Part shown: one piece after another, positions 35,529 through 49,133 of the stretch
How the letters are laid out: every line of letters starts with the position of its first letter
How positions within the stretch are numbered: position 1 is the stretch's first letter
DNA from: Lachnospiraceae bacterium
GTDB lineage: Bacteria > Bacillota > Clostridia > Lachnospirales > Lachnospiraceae
Assembly (NCBI GenBank): GCA_022791755.1
Contig: JAAVZR010000038.1
Coordinates: forward strand, 62,001 to 126,000
Length of the DNA stretch: 64,000 nt
Reading direction: 5' to 3'
The notes under the pieces: generated by a model
What the model saw: only the letters and a program-made list of their open reading frames with translations
Databases searched by the model: none
What the model was told of the DNA's origin: nothing
Translations under genes and position numbers: made by a program

Positions 35529-36173
35529 ATGAAACGAAATCTGAAAAACGGGGTGCTTCTGCTATTGTGTCTGGCATTCCTTGCCCTGACTGGCTGCGAT
35601 TCGGGGCGGGAGTTTGACCCGGAAAACAATAATATGTATGTATCGTCAGAGGGGAAGCTCAGCACGTCGTTCGAGGTGGCGGTGGACCAGTCCTATTTCA
35701 GCGAGGCGGATATGCTGGGTTTCTGTGAGAATGAGGTAAAGGAATATAACCGGTCCAAAGGAGCGTCTGCCACGGCCTACCAGGAAGAGGCCGCGGAGGA
35801 AGAGACGCTGCCGGTGGCTATCGCCAGCTTTACATACGGCCAGACAGCCAGGCTGGTGTTAGACTACGGCACCACGGAGGATTATATTGCCTTCAATGAG
35901 CGGGATGAGGCCCGGGCCGCGTCCGTGATGTTTGCGTCTGCAAAGAATACGACCGGTCTGCCGGATATGACCTTTGTGTCTGTCTCCGACGGGAGCCGGG
36001 TGGCGGCGGCTTCCATCATTGGCGACGGGAAGCTGAAGATTCTGATGGTGGAGGGAGAACAGAAGGTACAGGTGCAGGGCAAGCTGGTATATTATTCGGA
36101 GAATGTGACGGTGACCGGAGAGGACACGGCAGTGACCGGGCAGGAAGGATATTCTTACCTGGTATTCAAATAA
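35529..36173 (+). CDS. Putative lipoprotein, unknown function
   Basis: The 214-residue protein has a classical lipoprotein signal (MKRNLKNG, hydrophobic 9-20, LALTGC with Cys 23). The mature part is acidic, with [14 protein letters not shown] near the start and a compact alpha/beta region up to [10 protein letters not shown]. It has no domain I recognise, but similar lipoproteins with a YVSSxG start occur in Lachnospiraceae. GGAGGA lies before ATG 35529. It precedes glyS by 34 bases and may be read through into it. Confidence 0.75.
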   Translation: MKRNLKNGVLLLLCLAFLALTGCDSGREFDPENNNMYVSSEGKLSTSFEVAVDQSYFSEADMLGFCENEVKEYNRSKGASATAYQEEAAEEETLPVAIASFTYGQTARLVLDYGTTEDYIAFNERDEARAASVMFASAKNTTGLPDMTFVSVSDGSRVAAASIIGDGKLKILMVEGEQKVQVQGKLVYYSENVTVTGEDTAVTGQEGYSYLVFK

Positions 36174-36207
36174 CGAAAACGGAGCGTGGAGAAAGAGGAG
36201 TACGGTT

Positions 36208-37596
36208 ATGGAAAAGACGATGGAGAAGATTGCGGCGCTGGCCAAATCGAGAGGGTTCATATACCCGGGCTCGGAGATCTACGGAGGTCTGGCCAATACC
36301 TGGGATTACGGCAATCTGGGTGTGGAGCTGAAGAATAATGTCAAGCGTGCCTGGTGGCAGAAGTTCGTCCAGGAGAGCCCCTGGAATGTGGGAGTGGACT
36401 GTGCGATTCTGATGAATCCCCAGACATGGGTGGCTTCCGGCCATCTGGGCGGATTTTCAGATCCGCTCATGGACTGTAGGGAATGTCATGAGCGTTTTCG
36501 CGCGGATAATCTCATAGAAGACTTTGCAAAGGAACATGGTATTGCGCTGGAGACCTCGGTGGACGGCTGGACACAGGAGCAGATGAAGGAGTTTATCAAT
36601 GCTCACAATATCCCCTGCCCTACCTGCGGCAAGCATAACTTTACCGATATTCGTCAGTTTAATCTGATGTTCAAGACATTTCAGGGCGTCACGGAGGATG
36701 CAAAAAATACGGTCTATCTCCGTCCGGAGACAGCGCAGGGTATTTTTGTAAACTTTAAAAACGTGCAGCGCACCTCCCGCAAGAAGATTCCTTTTGGTAT
36801 CGCACAGATCGGCAAATCTTTCCGCAATGAGATCACGCCGGGCAATTTTACGTTCCGTACCCGGGAGTTCGAGCAGATGGAACTGGAGTTTTTCTGTGAG
36901 CCGGGCAAGGATATGGAGTGGTTTGAATACTGGAGAGGTTTCTGCCGCGACTGGCTTCTGGCTCTGGGAATCAAGGAAGACGAGATGCGTCTGAGAGATC
37001 ACGATCCGGAGGAGCTGTCTTTCTATTCCAAGGGAACGACCGATATCGAATTCCTGTTCCCCTTTGGCTGGGGCGAACTGTGGGGGATCGCGGACCGTAC
37101 CGACTATGATCTGACTCAGCATCAGAATACTTCCGGTCAGGATCTGACCTATTTCGACGATGAGAAGGGCGAGAGGTATATTCCCTATGTCATAGAGCCT
37201 TCGCTGGGAGCGGACCGCGTGACATTGGCTTTCCTCTGCGCGGCTTACGACGAGGAGGAGCTGGAAGGCGGCGATATGCGCACGGTGCTGCATTTCCATC
37301 CGGCCATCGCGCCGGTGAAGGTGGGCGTGCTGCCTCTGTCGAAGAAGCTGGGCGAGGGAGCATTGAAGATTTACGGGGAGCTGAGCCGGTATTTTAACTG
37401 TGAGTATGACGACCGCGGTAATATCGGTAAGCGTTACCGCCGTCAGGATGAGATCGGAACGCCTTTCTGTGTCACCTATGATTTTGATTCGGAGAACGAC
37501 GGCGCGGTGACCGTGCGTGACCGGGATTCCATGGATCAGGTGCGTGTTCCCATAGCCGACCTGAAGGCTTATCTGGAGGAGAAGCTTCGTTTTTGA
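36208..37596 (+). CDS. glyS: Glycyl-tRNA synthetase, single-chain dimeric type
   Basis: The 462-residue class II synthetase has [20 protein letters not shown] (motif 1 region), the zinc-type Cys pairs CRECHERF and [41 protein letters not shown] (motif 2, about 207-226) and [18 protein letters not shown] (motif 3), with the anticodon-binding domain at the end. It charges tRNA-Gly. This is the alpha2 type, not the GlyQ/GlyS pair. No T-box leader fits in the 34-base gap upstream. It is closed by the terminator at 37641-37671. Confidence 0.97.
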   Translation: MEKTMEKIAALAKSRGFIYPGSEIYGGLANTWDYGNLGVELKNNVKRAWWQKFVQESPWNVGVDCAILMNPQTWVASGHLGGFSDPLMDCRECHERFRADNLIEDFAKEHGIALETSVDGWTQEQMKEFINAHNIPCPTCGKHNFTDIRQFNLMFKTFQGVTEDAKNTVYLRPETAQGIFVNFKNVQRTSRKKIPFGIAQIGKSFRNEITPGNFTFRTREFEQMELEFFCEPGKDMEWFEYWRGFCRDWLLALGIKEDEMRLRDHDPEELSFYSKGTTDIEFLFPFGWGELWGIADRTDYDLTQHQNTSGQDLTYFDDEKGERYIPYVIEPSLGADRVTLAFLCAAYDEEELEGGDMRTVLHFHPAIAPVKVGVLPLSKKLGEGALKIYGELSRYFNCEYDDRGNIGKRYRRQDEIGTPFCVTYDFDSENDGAVTVRDRDSMDQVRVPIADLKAYLEEKLRF

Positions 37597-37640
37597 ACAT
37601 GCTCTGTCTGAGAGAAACGGTATATAATAAACAATGAAGG

Positions 37641-37671
37641 GGAAAGACCGCCGGTTTCCGGCGTTTTTCCC
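37641..37671 (+). terminator. Terminator after glyS
   Basis: CGCCGG and CCGGCG (37649-37663) enclose TTT and are followed by TTTTTCCC; GGAAA on the left can extend the stem. It ends just before the weak start of the signalling protein. Confidence 0.8.
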
Positions 37672-37685
37672 GCTTTACGGAAGGG

Positions 37686-39782
37686 GTGGGTCCCATTAGC
37701 GAGAAAAAAAATATTTTGATTGTGGACGATTCCGAGATGAACCGTTCGATCCTGGCGGATATGCTGGGAGAGGGGTATGAGATCCTGGAAGCGGAGAACG
37801 GTATCCAGGGTGTGGAGGTTCTTCAGGAGAAGGGAGAGGAGATTGACCTGGTTCTCCTCGATATCGTGATGCCGGAGATGGACGGTTTCGGAGTGCTGAA
37901 TGAGATGAACCGGAACGGATGGATCGAGGATATTCCGGTCATTATGATTTCTGCGGAGAGCACGCCGGCCAGGATCGAGCAGGCATATGAACTGGGCGTG
38001 ACAGATTTTATCAGCCGTCCTTTCGATGAGCTGATCGTGCGCCGGAGAGTTATCAATACGATTCTTCTGTATGCCAAACAGAAAAAACTGATCGGCCTGG
38101 TGGCGGACCAGATTTATGAGAAGGAACGTCAGAGTAATCTGATGATCGACATCCTGAGTCACGTGGTGGAATTCCGAAACGGCGAGAGCGGCCTGCATGT
38201 GCTTCATGTGCGTACTTTGACAGAACTGCTTTTACATGATCTGGTTCAGAGAACGGATAAATATGAGCTTTCTCACTCGGATATCTCTCTGATCTGCACG
38301 GCTTCGGCACTCCATGACGTGGGTAAAATCACGATACCGGGAGAGGTCCTCAATAAGCCGGGCAGGCTGACGGATGAAGAATTCGCTGTCATGAAGACCC
38401 ATTCCATGGTGGGAGCCAATATGCTGAACGATCTGCCGGTCTATAAGGATGAACCTCTGGTGAAGGTGGCCTATGAGATCTGCCGCTGGCATCATGAGCG
38501 CTATGACGGGAGGGGCTATCCGGATGGATTAAAAGGCGACGAGATTCCGATCTCAGCCCAGATCGTGGCGCTGGCGGACGTCTATGACGCCCTGACCAGT
38601 AAGCGTGTATACAAGAAGGCATTTCCCCATGAGACTGCGGTTCAGATGATTCTGGACGGACAGTGCGGGGCCTTTAATCCTCTGTTATTGGAGTGCCTGA
38701 AGGATATCGCAGGTAAGATAGAGGCAGAATTAAGCGGTAATGTGGAAGCGCGGATGAACCAGAGAGAAATGCGCAATGTGGCCGAGGAGATGATGCGTCA
38801 CGAGGAGCTGACGACATCGGAGAGGACTCTTCGCCTTCTGGAGCATGAGCGTATGAAGTACAGCTTTTTTGCAGATATGTCGAAGGAGATTCAGTTTGAA
38901 TACACGATGAAACCGCCGATGGTCACGGTATCGGCCTGGGGAGCCAGAAAGCTGGGGCTGGATGAGATTATCCGCAATCCCATGGAGAATGAGAAGGTGC
39001 GGGCGTTAGTGGATGAGGCGACGCTCATGGGCCTCTCCGATGCGCTTCGCAGTACCACGCCGGAGAACCCCATCGTCACCTATGAGTACCAGATGAATAT
39101 CGACGGCGAGGAGAGATGGACGCAGGTGATCGGACGCGCCACCTGGTCAGCTGACGAGCCGCCACGCTATACCGGCGCCATCGGAAAAGCTCTGGATATC
39201 CATGAAAACTGGGTCAAGATGGAAGCGCTGGAGCAGATGGCGTCTCATGACCCTCTGACGGGACTCTTAAATCATGCCTATGCCAGAAAGAAGATCGAGG
39301 AGCGTCTGGCAAACCGGCCGGGCAGCCGTTTTGCCCTGGCGATTCTGGATCTGGACTACTTCAAACAGGCCAACGATACATATGGTCATATTTTTGGAGA
39401 CCGGGTGTTGATCTATCTGGCATCCAGACTCAGAAAGAGCGTGCGCAGCGGCGATATCGTGGCCAGAGTGGGCGGCGATGAATTCCTGATCTTTTTGCAG
39501 TACGGGCAGGAGATTGACCTGGGCATCGAGAGGATCTATGCGTTTCTGGCCGGCGGCCGGTACGAGGAATTTCCGATCTCTGTCAGCATGGGAATTGCCA
39601 GGACAGAGGATGTGGGTCTGGATTATAATGAACTGTTTCATTCGGCAGACCAGGCGCTTTATGAGGTGAAGCGCAACGGAAAAGGCCATTTCTGTTTCTA
39701 TAACAGCGAGATGCAGGAAAAGGAAAATTCAGTGATCTCTCCCATCGAGAGCGATGAGAATAACAGCCAGAAAAAGCAGTAG
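37686..39782 (+). CDS. REC / HD-GYP / PAS-like / GGDEF c-di-GMP signalling protein
   Basis: The 698-residue protein joins a receiver (about 8-125; acidic pair at 14-15, phospho-acceptor D59 in LLDIVMPEMDGF), an HD-GYP phosphodiesterase (about 150-330; ALHDVGKI, HHERYDGRGYP), a PAS-like segment (about 390-510) and a GGDEF cyclase (about 520-690; intact GGDEF near 596 with the product-inhibition RSGD five residues before it). It could both make and destroy c-di-GMP under control of an unlinked kinase. The start is uncertain: GTG 37686 has almost no room for a ribosome binding site, and the purine block GGAAGGGGTGGG fits an ATT codon at 37695 better. Confidence 0.93.
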   Translation: MGPISEKKNILIVDDSEMNRSILADMLGEGYEILEAENGIQGVEVLQEKGEEIDLVLLDIVMPEMDGFGVLNEMNRNGWIEDIPVIMISAESTPARIEQAYELGVTDFISRPFDELIVRRRVINTILLYAKQKKLIGLVADQIYEKERQSNLMIDILSHVVEFRNGESGLHVLHVRTLTELLLHDLVQRTDKYELSHSDISLICTASALHDVGKITIPGEVLNKPGRLTDEEFAVMKTHSMVGANMLNDLPVYKDEPLVKVAYEICRWHHERYDGRGYPDGLKGDEIPISAQIVALADVYDALTSKRVYKKAFPHETAVQMILDGQCGAFNPLLLECLKDIAGKIEAELSGNVEARMNQREMRNVAEEMMRHEELTTSERTLRLLEHERMKYSFFADMSKEIQFEYTMKPPMVTVSAWGARKLGLDEIIRNPMENEKVRALVDEATLMGLSDALRSTTPENPIVTYEYQMNIDGEERWTQVIGRATWSADEPPRYTGAIGKALDIHENWVKMEALEQMASHDPLTGLLNHAYARKKIEERLANRPGSRFALAILDLDYFKQANDTYGHIFGDRVLIYLASRLRKSVRSGDIVARVGGDEFLIFLQYGQEIDLGIERIYAFLAGGRYEEFPISVSMGIARTEDVGLDYNELFHSADQALYEVKRNGKGHFCFYNSEMQEKENSVISPIESDENNSQKKQ

Positions 39783-39831
39783 CCTGTTTCCGGCAGCCGC
39801 CGGAATCCATTTAATAACGTAGCAGATTGAA

Positions 39832-39866
39832 TTGCCGCAGACAGAGAAGTTTGCGGCAGTTTTTTA
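39832..39866 (+). terminator. Terminator after the c-di-GMP protein
   Basis: TTGCCGCA pairs with TGCGGCA(G) across 12 bases, followed by TTTTTTAT. The gap from here to 40258 is AT-rich. It has a cre-like AGAAAGCGTTCTTT at 39997-40010 (low confidence), a 13-base direct repeat GAAAATGAATATA/GAAAACGAATATA at 40081 and 40137, and the promoter at 40154. Confidence 0.85.
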
Positions 39867-40153
39867 TTTGAAAGGTAAGAGATATCGCAGACGGGGCGTT
39901 ATGAGTATCAAATCGCAGGATCAGATGCCTCATACAGATTGAGAGGAAATCTGTATAAAATATTGTCAAATCAGGGAGAAGCGTCTAAAAAAAGAGAGAA
40001 AGCGTTCTTTGGAAAAGTGTAGAAGGAAAGCGAACAGGAATGAAAAAATAAGAAAAAAATAGGGAGAAATCGACAGAAGAGAAAATGAATATAGGGGGAC
40101 ACTGTGTATAATTGCTAAAATAGAGTGTATAAAAAAGAAAACGAATATAAAAG

Positions 40154-40183
40154 TTGACAGACCGGGAGAGAAAATGCTACAAT
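40154..40183 (+). promoter_or_regulatory. Promoter of the MupG/PTS/GH1 operon
   Basis: TTGACA (40154-40159) and TACAAT (40178-40183) are 18 bases apart, with TG two to three bases before the -10. The leader is about 70 bases. No regulator gene is adjacent; catabolite control is possible but not demonstrated. Confidence 0.75.
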
Positions 40184-40258
40184 CTACCTGTGCTTATACA
40201 CTTGTTGGCGTTCAGGAGAAGCTGAAAAATGATTCACGGAATGAAGGAGGAGCAATGT

Positions 40259-41419
40259 ATGATATTAGGCGTATCACTTTATCCGGAACAAGAGAAGCTG
40301 GAGGATATTGACCGTTATCTGGAGATGGCTTCCCGGTACGGATTTACAAAGATATTTACCAGCCTGTTTTCCGTGCAGGGCACCCGGGAGGAGGTCATTG
40401 CCTATTTTAAGAATTTTACTGATATTGCTCATAAATACAAAATGAAAGTTTCTGGCGACGCTAACGGGCAGTTTTTTTCCCGGATGGGAGCGACGGAGAC
40501 GGATCTGTCGGTGTTTAAGGAGATGGGGATTGATATTATCCGCATGGATTTCAGCTTTAATGATGAGAGAGACGCGGTTCTGATCAATAATAAAGAAGGA
40601 ATCGGCATTGAGATGTCTACCGCCTTTATTTCGGTGATCGAGAAGGCCCTGGCCAACGGAGCGGATCCGAAGAACCTGTCTACCTGCCATAATTTCTATC
40701 CGGAGCGTTATACGGCGCCGTCGCTTCAGGCGATCAATGAAGTGAACGAATACTGGAAGGCCAAGGGCATTCCGGTGGCGATCTTTATTTCCAGCCAGCA
40801 GAAGGGAACCCATGGTCCCTGGCCGGTCAGCGATGGATTGCCTACGATAGAGGCGCACAGGACGCTGCCTTTGGAGGTACAGCTGAAGCATTGTCTGGCT
40901 CTTAAGAATGTGGATGAGATTCTGATTGGCAATGCCTATGCCAGTGAGGAAGAGTTTAAAGCCGTGGCCGCTGTGATGGAGAAGGCGTATATAGAGATCC
41001 CGGTGAATAAGGAACTGGGGGCTTATGGTGCCATGCTGCCTCATGGAAACATGAAGAGAATTCCTTTTAAGATTGATGTGGAAGAGGGCCTGACAGAGCT
41101 GGAGCGGGAGATTTTATTTGACTATCCGAACCACTCAGATGTGGGAGATTGTTTAAATTATATGCTTCGGTCCCGGTGGCCCAGAGTGGTCTACAGAGGG
41201 CGCCCGATTCCTCCCAGGGTCAGCGACAGAACACGTTATACCAGAGGAGATGTGGTCATTGTCAATGACAATCTGGCTCATTACCGCGGTGAAGTGCAGA
41301 TCGTTTTAAAGGATATGGAAGCGGATGGCCAGAGAAACCTTTTGGGGCGGATCCGGGAAGAAGAGATCATGATTCTGGATCATATGGGAGCGCATGACAG
41401 CTTTACATTTGTGGAGTAG
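40259..41419 (+). CDS. mupG: MupG-family TIM-barrel protein (DUF871, 6-phospho-N-acetylmuramidase-like)
   Basis: The 386-residue protein begins GVSLYPEQEKLEDIDRYLEM and contains KMKVSGDANG, DIIRMDFSFN, ISTCHNFYPERYTAPS-like NLSTCHNFYPERYT, EAHRTLPLEVQ, and ends with the small beta domain RGDVVIVNDNLAHYRGE. This is the DUF871 fold, whose studied member MupG of Staphylococcus cleaves MurNAc-6-phosphate-GlcNAc after PTS uptake. Here it opens an operon with a lactose/cellobiose PTS and three 6-phospho-glycosidases and there is no MurQ or MurR, so the substrate may be a different 6-phosphodisaccharide. AAGGAGG sits 8 bases before ATG 40259. Confidence 0.85.
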   Translation: MILGVSLYPEQEKLEDIDRYLEMASRYGFTKIFTSLFSVQGTREEVIAYFKNFTDIAHKYKMKVSGDANGQFFSRMGATETDLSVFKEMGIDIIRMDFSFNDERDAVLINNKEGIGIEMSTAFISVIEKALANGADPKNLSTCHNFYPERYTAPSLQAINEVNEYWKAKGIPVAIFISSQQKGTHGPWPVSDGLPTIEAHRTLPLEVQLKHCLALKNVDEILIGNAYASEEEFKAVAAVMEKAYIEIPVNKELGAYGAMLPHGNMKRIPFKIDVEEGLTELEREILFDYPNHSDVGDCLNYMLRSRWPRVVYRGRPIPPRVSDRTRYTRGDVVIVNDNLAHYRGEVQIVLKDMEADGQRNLLGRIREEEIMILDHMGAHDSFTFVE

Positions 41420-41601
41420 TATTCCATGATTCGGGCAGAAGGGTCCGGTTGAGCGGATCAAATCCGGGCCCTGCTCATATAAAAAAACAAAAGAATCTGA
41501 CGACGATTTGTGGATAATTACGAACGAAAATGGTACAAAAACCTGAATTAATCTAATGTTGCATAATGATAAAAGATATTCATCTATTTTTGTGGAGATT
41601 G

Positions 41602-41630
41602 TTGACAAATGGCGCGTGTCAGTGTATAAT
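41602..41630 (+). promoter_or_regulatory. Perfect consensus promoter before the PTS IIA gene
   Basis: TTGACA (41602-41607) and TATAAT (41625-41630) are exactly 17 bases apart, about 60 bases before the IIA start. It would let the PTS and glycosidase genes be transcribed without mupG. Between mupG and this promoter (about 41440-41474) lies a hairpin GGGTCCGG/CCGGGCCC without a T run. Confidence 0.85.
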
Positions 41631-41689
41631 TCTTTTGTGTAAAGTAAGAGGCAAATCTGCAAAAAAAGCACAGAATGGAGGATTGGAAA

Positions 41690-41998
41690 ATGAGCATGAA
41701 GACAGAAGAGATTGCTATGATGCTTATCGTGCACTCGGGAGATGCCAGATCTCTGGCGTTTCGTGCACTGGAAGCGGCGAAGGAAGGAAAATTTGATGAG
41801 GCGGATAATCTGCTGAAGGAGTCCGATGAGAAGGCGTTGCAGGCGCATCATGTGCAGACCGATCTCCTGACCGCCGAGGCCAGCGGAGAGAATCCTGAGA
41901 TTAATGTTCTGTTGGTACATTCCCAGGATCATCTGATGACCAGTATGCTGGCGGTGGAGATGATTAAGGAATTCATCGTACTGTATAAGAACAGATAG
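41690..41998 (+). CDS. PTS lactose/cellobiose-family IIA component
   Basis: The 102-residue protein is all-helical with TEEIAMMLIVHSGDARSLAF near the start and the phosphorylated His in VLLVHSQDHLMT (H77), as in LacF and CelC. It accepts phosphate from HPr and passes it to IIB. ATG 41690 has TGGAGGA 7-8 bases upstream. IIB and IIC follow. The sugar is probably a beta-linked disaccharide, given the GH1 genes. Confidence 0.95.
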   Translation: MSMKTEEIAMMLIVHSGDARSLAFRALEAAKEGKFDEADNLLKESDEKALQAHHVQTDLLTAEASGENPEINVLLVHSQDHLMTSMLAVEMIKEFIVLYKNR

Positions 41999-42087
41999 GT
42001 TTACTGTTCCGACAGGAAAGAAAAATATGGAAAATAAGGGAAGGTGCAGAGGCGCCCCCTTAAAATAATAAAAAGGAGACAGGCAAA

Positions 42088-42387
42088 ATGAAAATTTTAT
42101 TGGTATGTGCAGGCGGAATGTCCACCAGTATTCTGATGAAGAAGATGGAGAAATACTGGGCAGATCAGGGCGATGAGCTGCAGATCGAGGCAGTGGGCGT
42201 AGCCGGTTGCAGCGATGTGGCGAGCAAATATGATATCTGCATGGTCGGTCCTCAGGTTTCCTATCGTCTGAAGGATATTAAGGAATCCACAGGTCTGCCT
42301 TGTGCGCCGATTGCATCTTTGGATTACGCTATTGGGGATTGCCCGAAGATCATGAAGCTGGCACAGGAGTTGTACGCGCAGAAGTAA
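42088..42387 (+). CDS. PTS lactose/cellobiose-family IIB component
   Basis: The 99-residue protein has the P-loop-like CAGGMSTSILMKKM with phospho-Cys 7 and the compact alpha/beta fold ending in KIMKLAQELYAQK. It transfers phosphate from IIA to sugar bound by IIC. AAAAGGAG lies upstream. Confidence 0.95.
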   Translation: MKILLVCAGGMSTSILMKKMEKYWADQGDELQIEAVGVAGCSDVASKYDICMVGPQVSYRLKDIKESTGLPCAPIASLDYAIGDCPKIMKLAQELYAQK

Positions 42388-42448
42388 ATCGGATATTCTG
42401 CAAATGACTTGACAGGATTTAAGAGGGATTAAGGAGGAATTTAGAACT

Positions 42449-43738
42449 ATGGATGGATTGTTAAATAATCCGGTAATGCTTAAATTGCAGGAGTTTGGAC
42501 AGAAACTGGGGACGAATAAGTTCCTGTCCTCTCTTCAGGCGGCGATGATGTCGCTGATGGGTATTATTATGGTAGGCGCCATTTCACAGATTATCTGTGC
42601 GGTGGGATCTGAGACCATGCTGGGTCTCTTTACAACGGGCGATGCCGTGTATAATGCATTGTATATGCCGTATCAGTTTACCATGAATTGCCTGTCTTTG
42701 TGGGTGGTAGTTCTGATGGCGTTTAACTATGCCAGAACTCTGAAGATGAAGAGCCCCGTCATGAATGCGGTGGACGCTTTGGTATGTTTCCTCATAGTAG
42801 CCGGCACTTTACGGACTACTGAGAGCGGCACGGCGATCGATATGGCATATCTGGGATCCACCGGTATGTTCATTGGTTTCCTGGTGGTGTTTGTTTCGGT
42901 ACAGATCGAAAAGTTCTGCGCGGACAAGAACATCCGTATCAAGATGCCTGATGTGGTACCCCAGTTTTTGCAGGATGGTTTTTCTTCCATTCTTCCGCTG
43001 CTGTTCAGTGTAATCGTATTCCAGGTGGCTTCCACTCTGGTCAGCGTAGCCACGGGCGGCGTGTACACGATCTGCTCCGGTTTCCTGGCTCTGCTGGCTG
43101 CTCCTCTGGGTGCTCTGACCAGCGTACCCGGTACCTTCATTCTGTGCATTTTTGCCGCTCTGCTGTGGTGTTTCGGTATCCATGGTACCATGGTTATCTT
43201 TTCCGTACTTATGCCCATGATGATCGATGCGGCTGTGACCAACGGCGCGGCGCATGCGGCCGGTCAGCCTCTGACCTTCTTCCCCATCGCCCTGTTCTCC
43301 GGCATGGCCTGCTGTGGCGGCTCCGGTAATACGCTGATGCTGGCTCTGTTCAGCACACGTTCCAAATCCAAACAGCTCAGCGCGGTAGGTAAGATTTCGG
43401 CAGTGCCTGGCTGGTTCGGTATCAATGAGCCTATGACTTTTGGTATGCCTATCATGTACAACCCGATTTTGTGTATTCCGTATATTCTGAATATTCCGGT
43501 TGTCATGCTGATCACTTTGCTGGCATATAAGGTAGGCTTCCTGACTCCCGGCTGGATTTCCATTACGGCTCTGCTTCCCATGGGCTTCGGCGGATATCTG
43601 AGTACTCTGAGATGGCAGCATTTCGTATGGGATTATCTGATGCTGATCCCTACGGGCCTGGTATGGTATCCTTTCTTCAAGATCTATGAAAAACAGCTGA
43701 TCGAGAAGGAGAAGGCGGCAGAAGCAGCAGAGGGTTGA
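42449..43738 (+). CDS. PTS lactose/cellobiose-family IIC permease
   Basis: The 429-residue membrane protein has about ten segments and the CelB-type landmarks FGIHGTMVIFSVLMPM, GGSGNTLMLALFSTRSKS and WFGINEPMTFGMPIMYNP, where the Glu-Pro motif binds sugar. It carries a beta-disaccharide into the cell while IIB phosphorylates it. The gene is followed by a perfect terminator-like hairpin before the first glycosidase. Confidence 0.95.
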   Translation: MDGLLNNPVMLKLQEFGQKLGTNKFLSSLQAAMMSLMGIIMVGAISQIICAVGSETMLGLFTTGDAVYNALYMPYQFTMNCLSLWVVVLMAFNYARTLKMKSPVMNAVDALVCFLIVAGTLRTTESGTAIDMAYLGSTGMFIGFLVVFVSVQIEKFCADKNIRIKMPDVVPQFLQDGFSSILPLLFSVIVFQVASTLVSVATGGVYTICSGFLALLAAPLGALTSVPGTFILCIFAALLWCFGIHGTMVIFSVLMPMMIDAAVTNGAAHAAGQPLTFFPIALFSGMACCGGSGNTLMLALFSTRSKSKQLSAVGKISAVPGWFGINEPMTFGMPIMYNPILCIPYILNIPVVMLITLLAYKVGFLTPGWISITALLPMGFGGYLSTLRWQHFVWDYLMLIPTGLVWYPFFKIYEKQLIEKEKAAEAAEG

Positions 43739-43773
43739 TTTTTGAAGACAGTTTAATCCATTTATGCAGTGTG

Positions 43774-43801
43774 CAGGGCAAGGGAAACCTTGCCCTGTTT
43801 T
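43774..43801 (+). terminator. Intrinsic terminator or attenuator inside the sugar operon
   Basis: CAGGGCAAGG and CCTTGCCCTG form a perfect 10-base stem with a GAAA tetraloop and are followed by TTTT. It lies between IIC and the first GH1 gene, 26 bases before that gene's start, so glycosidase expression is probably reduced relative to PTS or has partial readthrough. Confidence 0.85.
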
Positions 43802-43803
43802 AA

Positions 43804-45312
<1,509 letters not shown>

Positions 45313-45352
45313 AGCAGCCGGGAGAGAACCGCCGGAAGAAATAGGAACATAG

Positions 45353-46858
<1,506 letters not shown>

Positions 46859-46934
46859 TCCGGCCCTGAGAGTACGGAAAAGGCATCGGAGCAGAGCCGC
46901 ACGGGCTTCTGCCTCTGATATCATCATATCATGA

Positions 46935-48401
<1,467 letters not shown>

Positions 48402-48445
48402 TAGCCTGTAGGGCAGGATGCGCTTAAGAGGAAGGATTGACATGA

Positions 48446-48488
48446 AAACAGGCAGCTGTGCGGATGCTATGGGCACAGCTGCCTGTTT
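48446..48488 (+). terminator. Bidirectional terminator between the GH1 operon and the NusG-II gene
   Basis: AAACAGGCAGCTGTG (48446-48460) and its exact reverse complement (48474-48488) form a 15-base perfect stem with a 13-base loop, with A-rich and T-rich ends suited to both strands. The flanking genes converge here. Confidence 0.9.
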
Positions 48489-48499
48489 GATTCAATAAA

Positions 48500-49015
48500 T
48501 TACTCCACGGCCGTGGATTCCAGCCAGGCTTCATAAAGTCCCCGCAGTTCCTTTGGCACAATCTCTTCACGAATACCGTCCCAGCGGATCTCGGAGGATT
48601 CCACGATACTGACATAGACGACATTGGGCATACACACGATAGGAACTATGGTGGGAGGCTCGATGACACCCTGATAGACGCAGACCTGGTCCGGGCAGGT
48701 GGCGCTTATCATGGACACGCCTCCGTCTTCGATATGCAACACATTTTCTCCCTTAGAATAAATATTGGAGAAGGTATAGTCCCCGTGGGCGGTCAGGGGA
48801 ATCAGCTGTTCGACGCGGCTGTTGACTTCCACCTGCACATAATAGACGGGTTCTGTCCCGGAAACGTCATCCCCTGGCCTGGCCTTAATCCGGTAAAACA
48901 GAAAGATTCCGATGCCTGCCGCAGCCAGAAATGCCAACAGGATCAGATCATATTTCCAGCTGTGCCTGCGGGCATCCCTGCTCCTATTTTCCTTCTTTAT
49001 ATTTTTTTCTTTCAT
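48500..49015 (-). CDS. Membrane-anchored NusG domain II protein
   Basis: The 171-residue protein has one membrane segment (about residues 23-41) after a charged cytoplasmic N-terminus and then an outside domain of the NusG_II type, with NVLHIEDGGVSMISATCPDQ and VCVYQGVIEPPTIVPIVCMP. Three Cys in that part (TCPDQVC and IVCMP) are typical of these stand-alone proteins. They are common in Clostridia; no function is established. ATG 49015 is taken because GGAG lies 6 bases upstream; ATG 49027 is an alternative. It is probably cotranscribed with coaX. Confidence 0.85.
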   Translation of the reverse strand: MKEKNIKKENRSRDARRHSWKYDLILLAFLAAAGIGIFLFYRIKARPGDDVSGTEPVYYVQVEVNSRVEQLIPLTAHGDYTFSNIYSKGENVLHIEDGGVSMISATCPDQVCVYQGVIEPPTIVPIVCMPNVVYVSIVESSEIRWDGIREEIVPKELRGLYEAWLESTAVE

Positions 49016-49133
49016 ACAAATCTCCATTCCGATTTTAATTGATCCGGCCTGTTCAAAGCATAAGGCCTCCTCTTTTCGGGCAATTTCCCGAAAAAAGGGC
49101 TTACAAAACGCCGAATCTATGGTAAAATAAAGC

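Noticed and set aside
36174-36207. T-box riboswitch before glyS
   Set aside because: Only 34 bases separate the lipoprotein and glyS, and no T-box signature was seen there or in the lipoprotein leader.
39997-40010. cre site for CcpA at AGAAAGCGTTCTTT
   Set aside because: Only partly matches the consensus and lies about 150 bases before the promoter; kept only as a weak note.
49068-49098. Hairpin TTTTCGGG/CCCGAAAA between coaX and the NusG-II gene as terminator
   Set aside because: Neither strand has a T run directly after the stem, so readthrough from coaX into the next gene is more likely.
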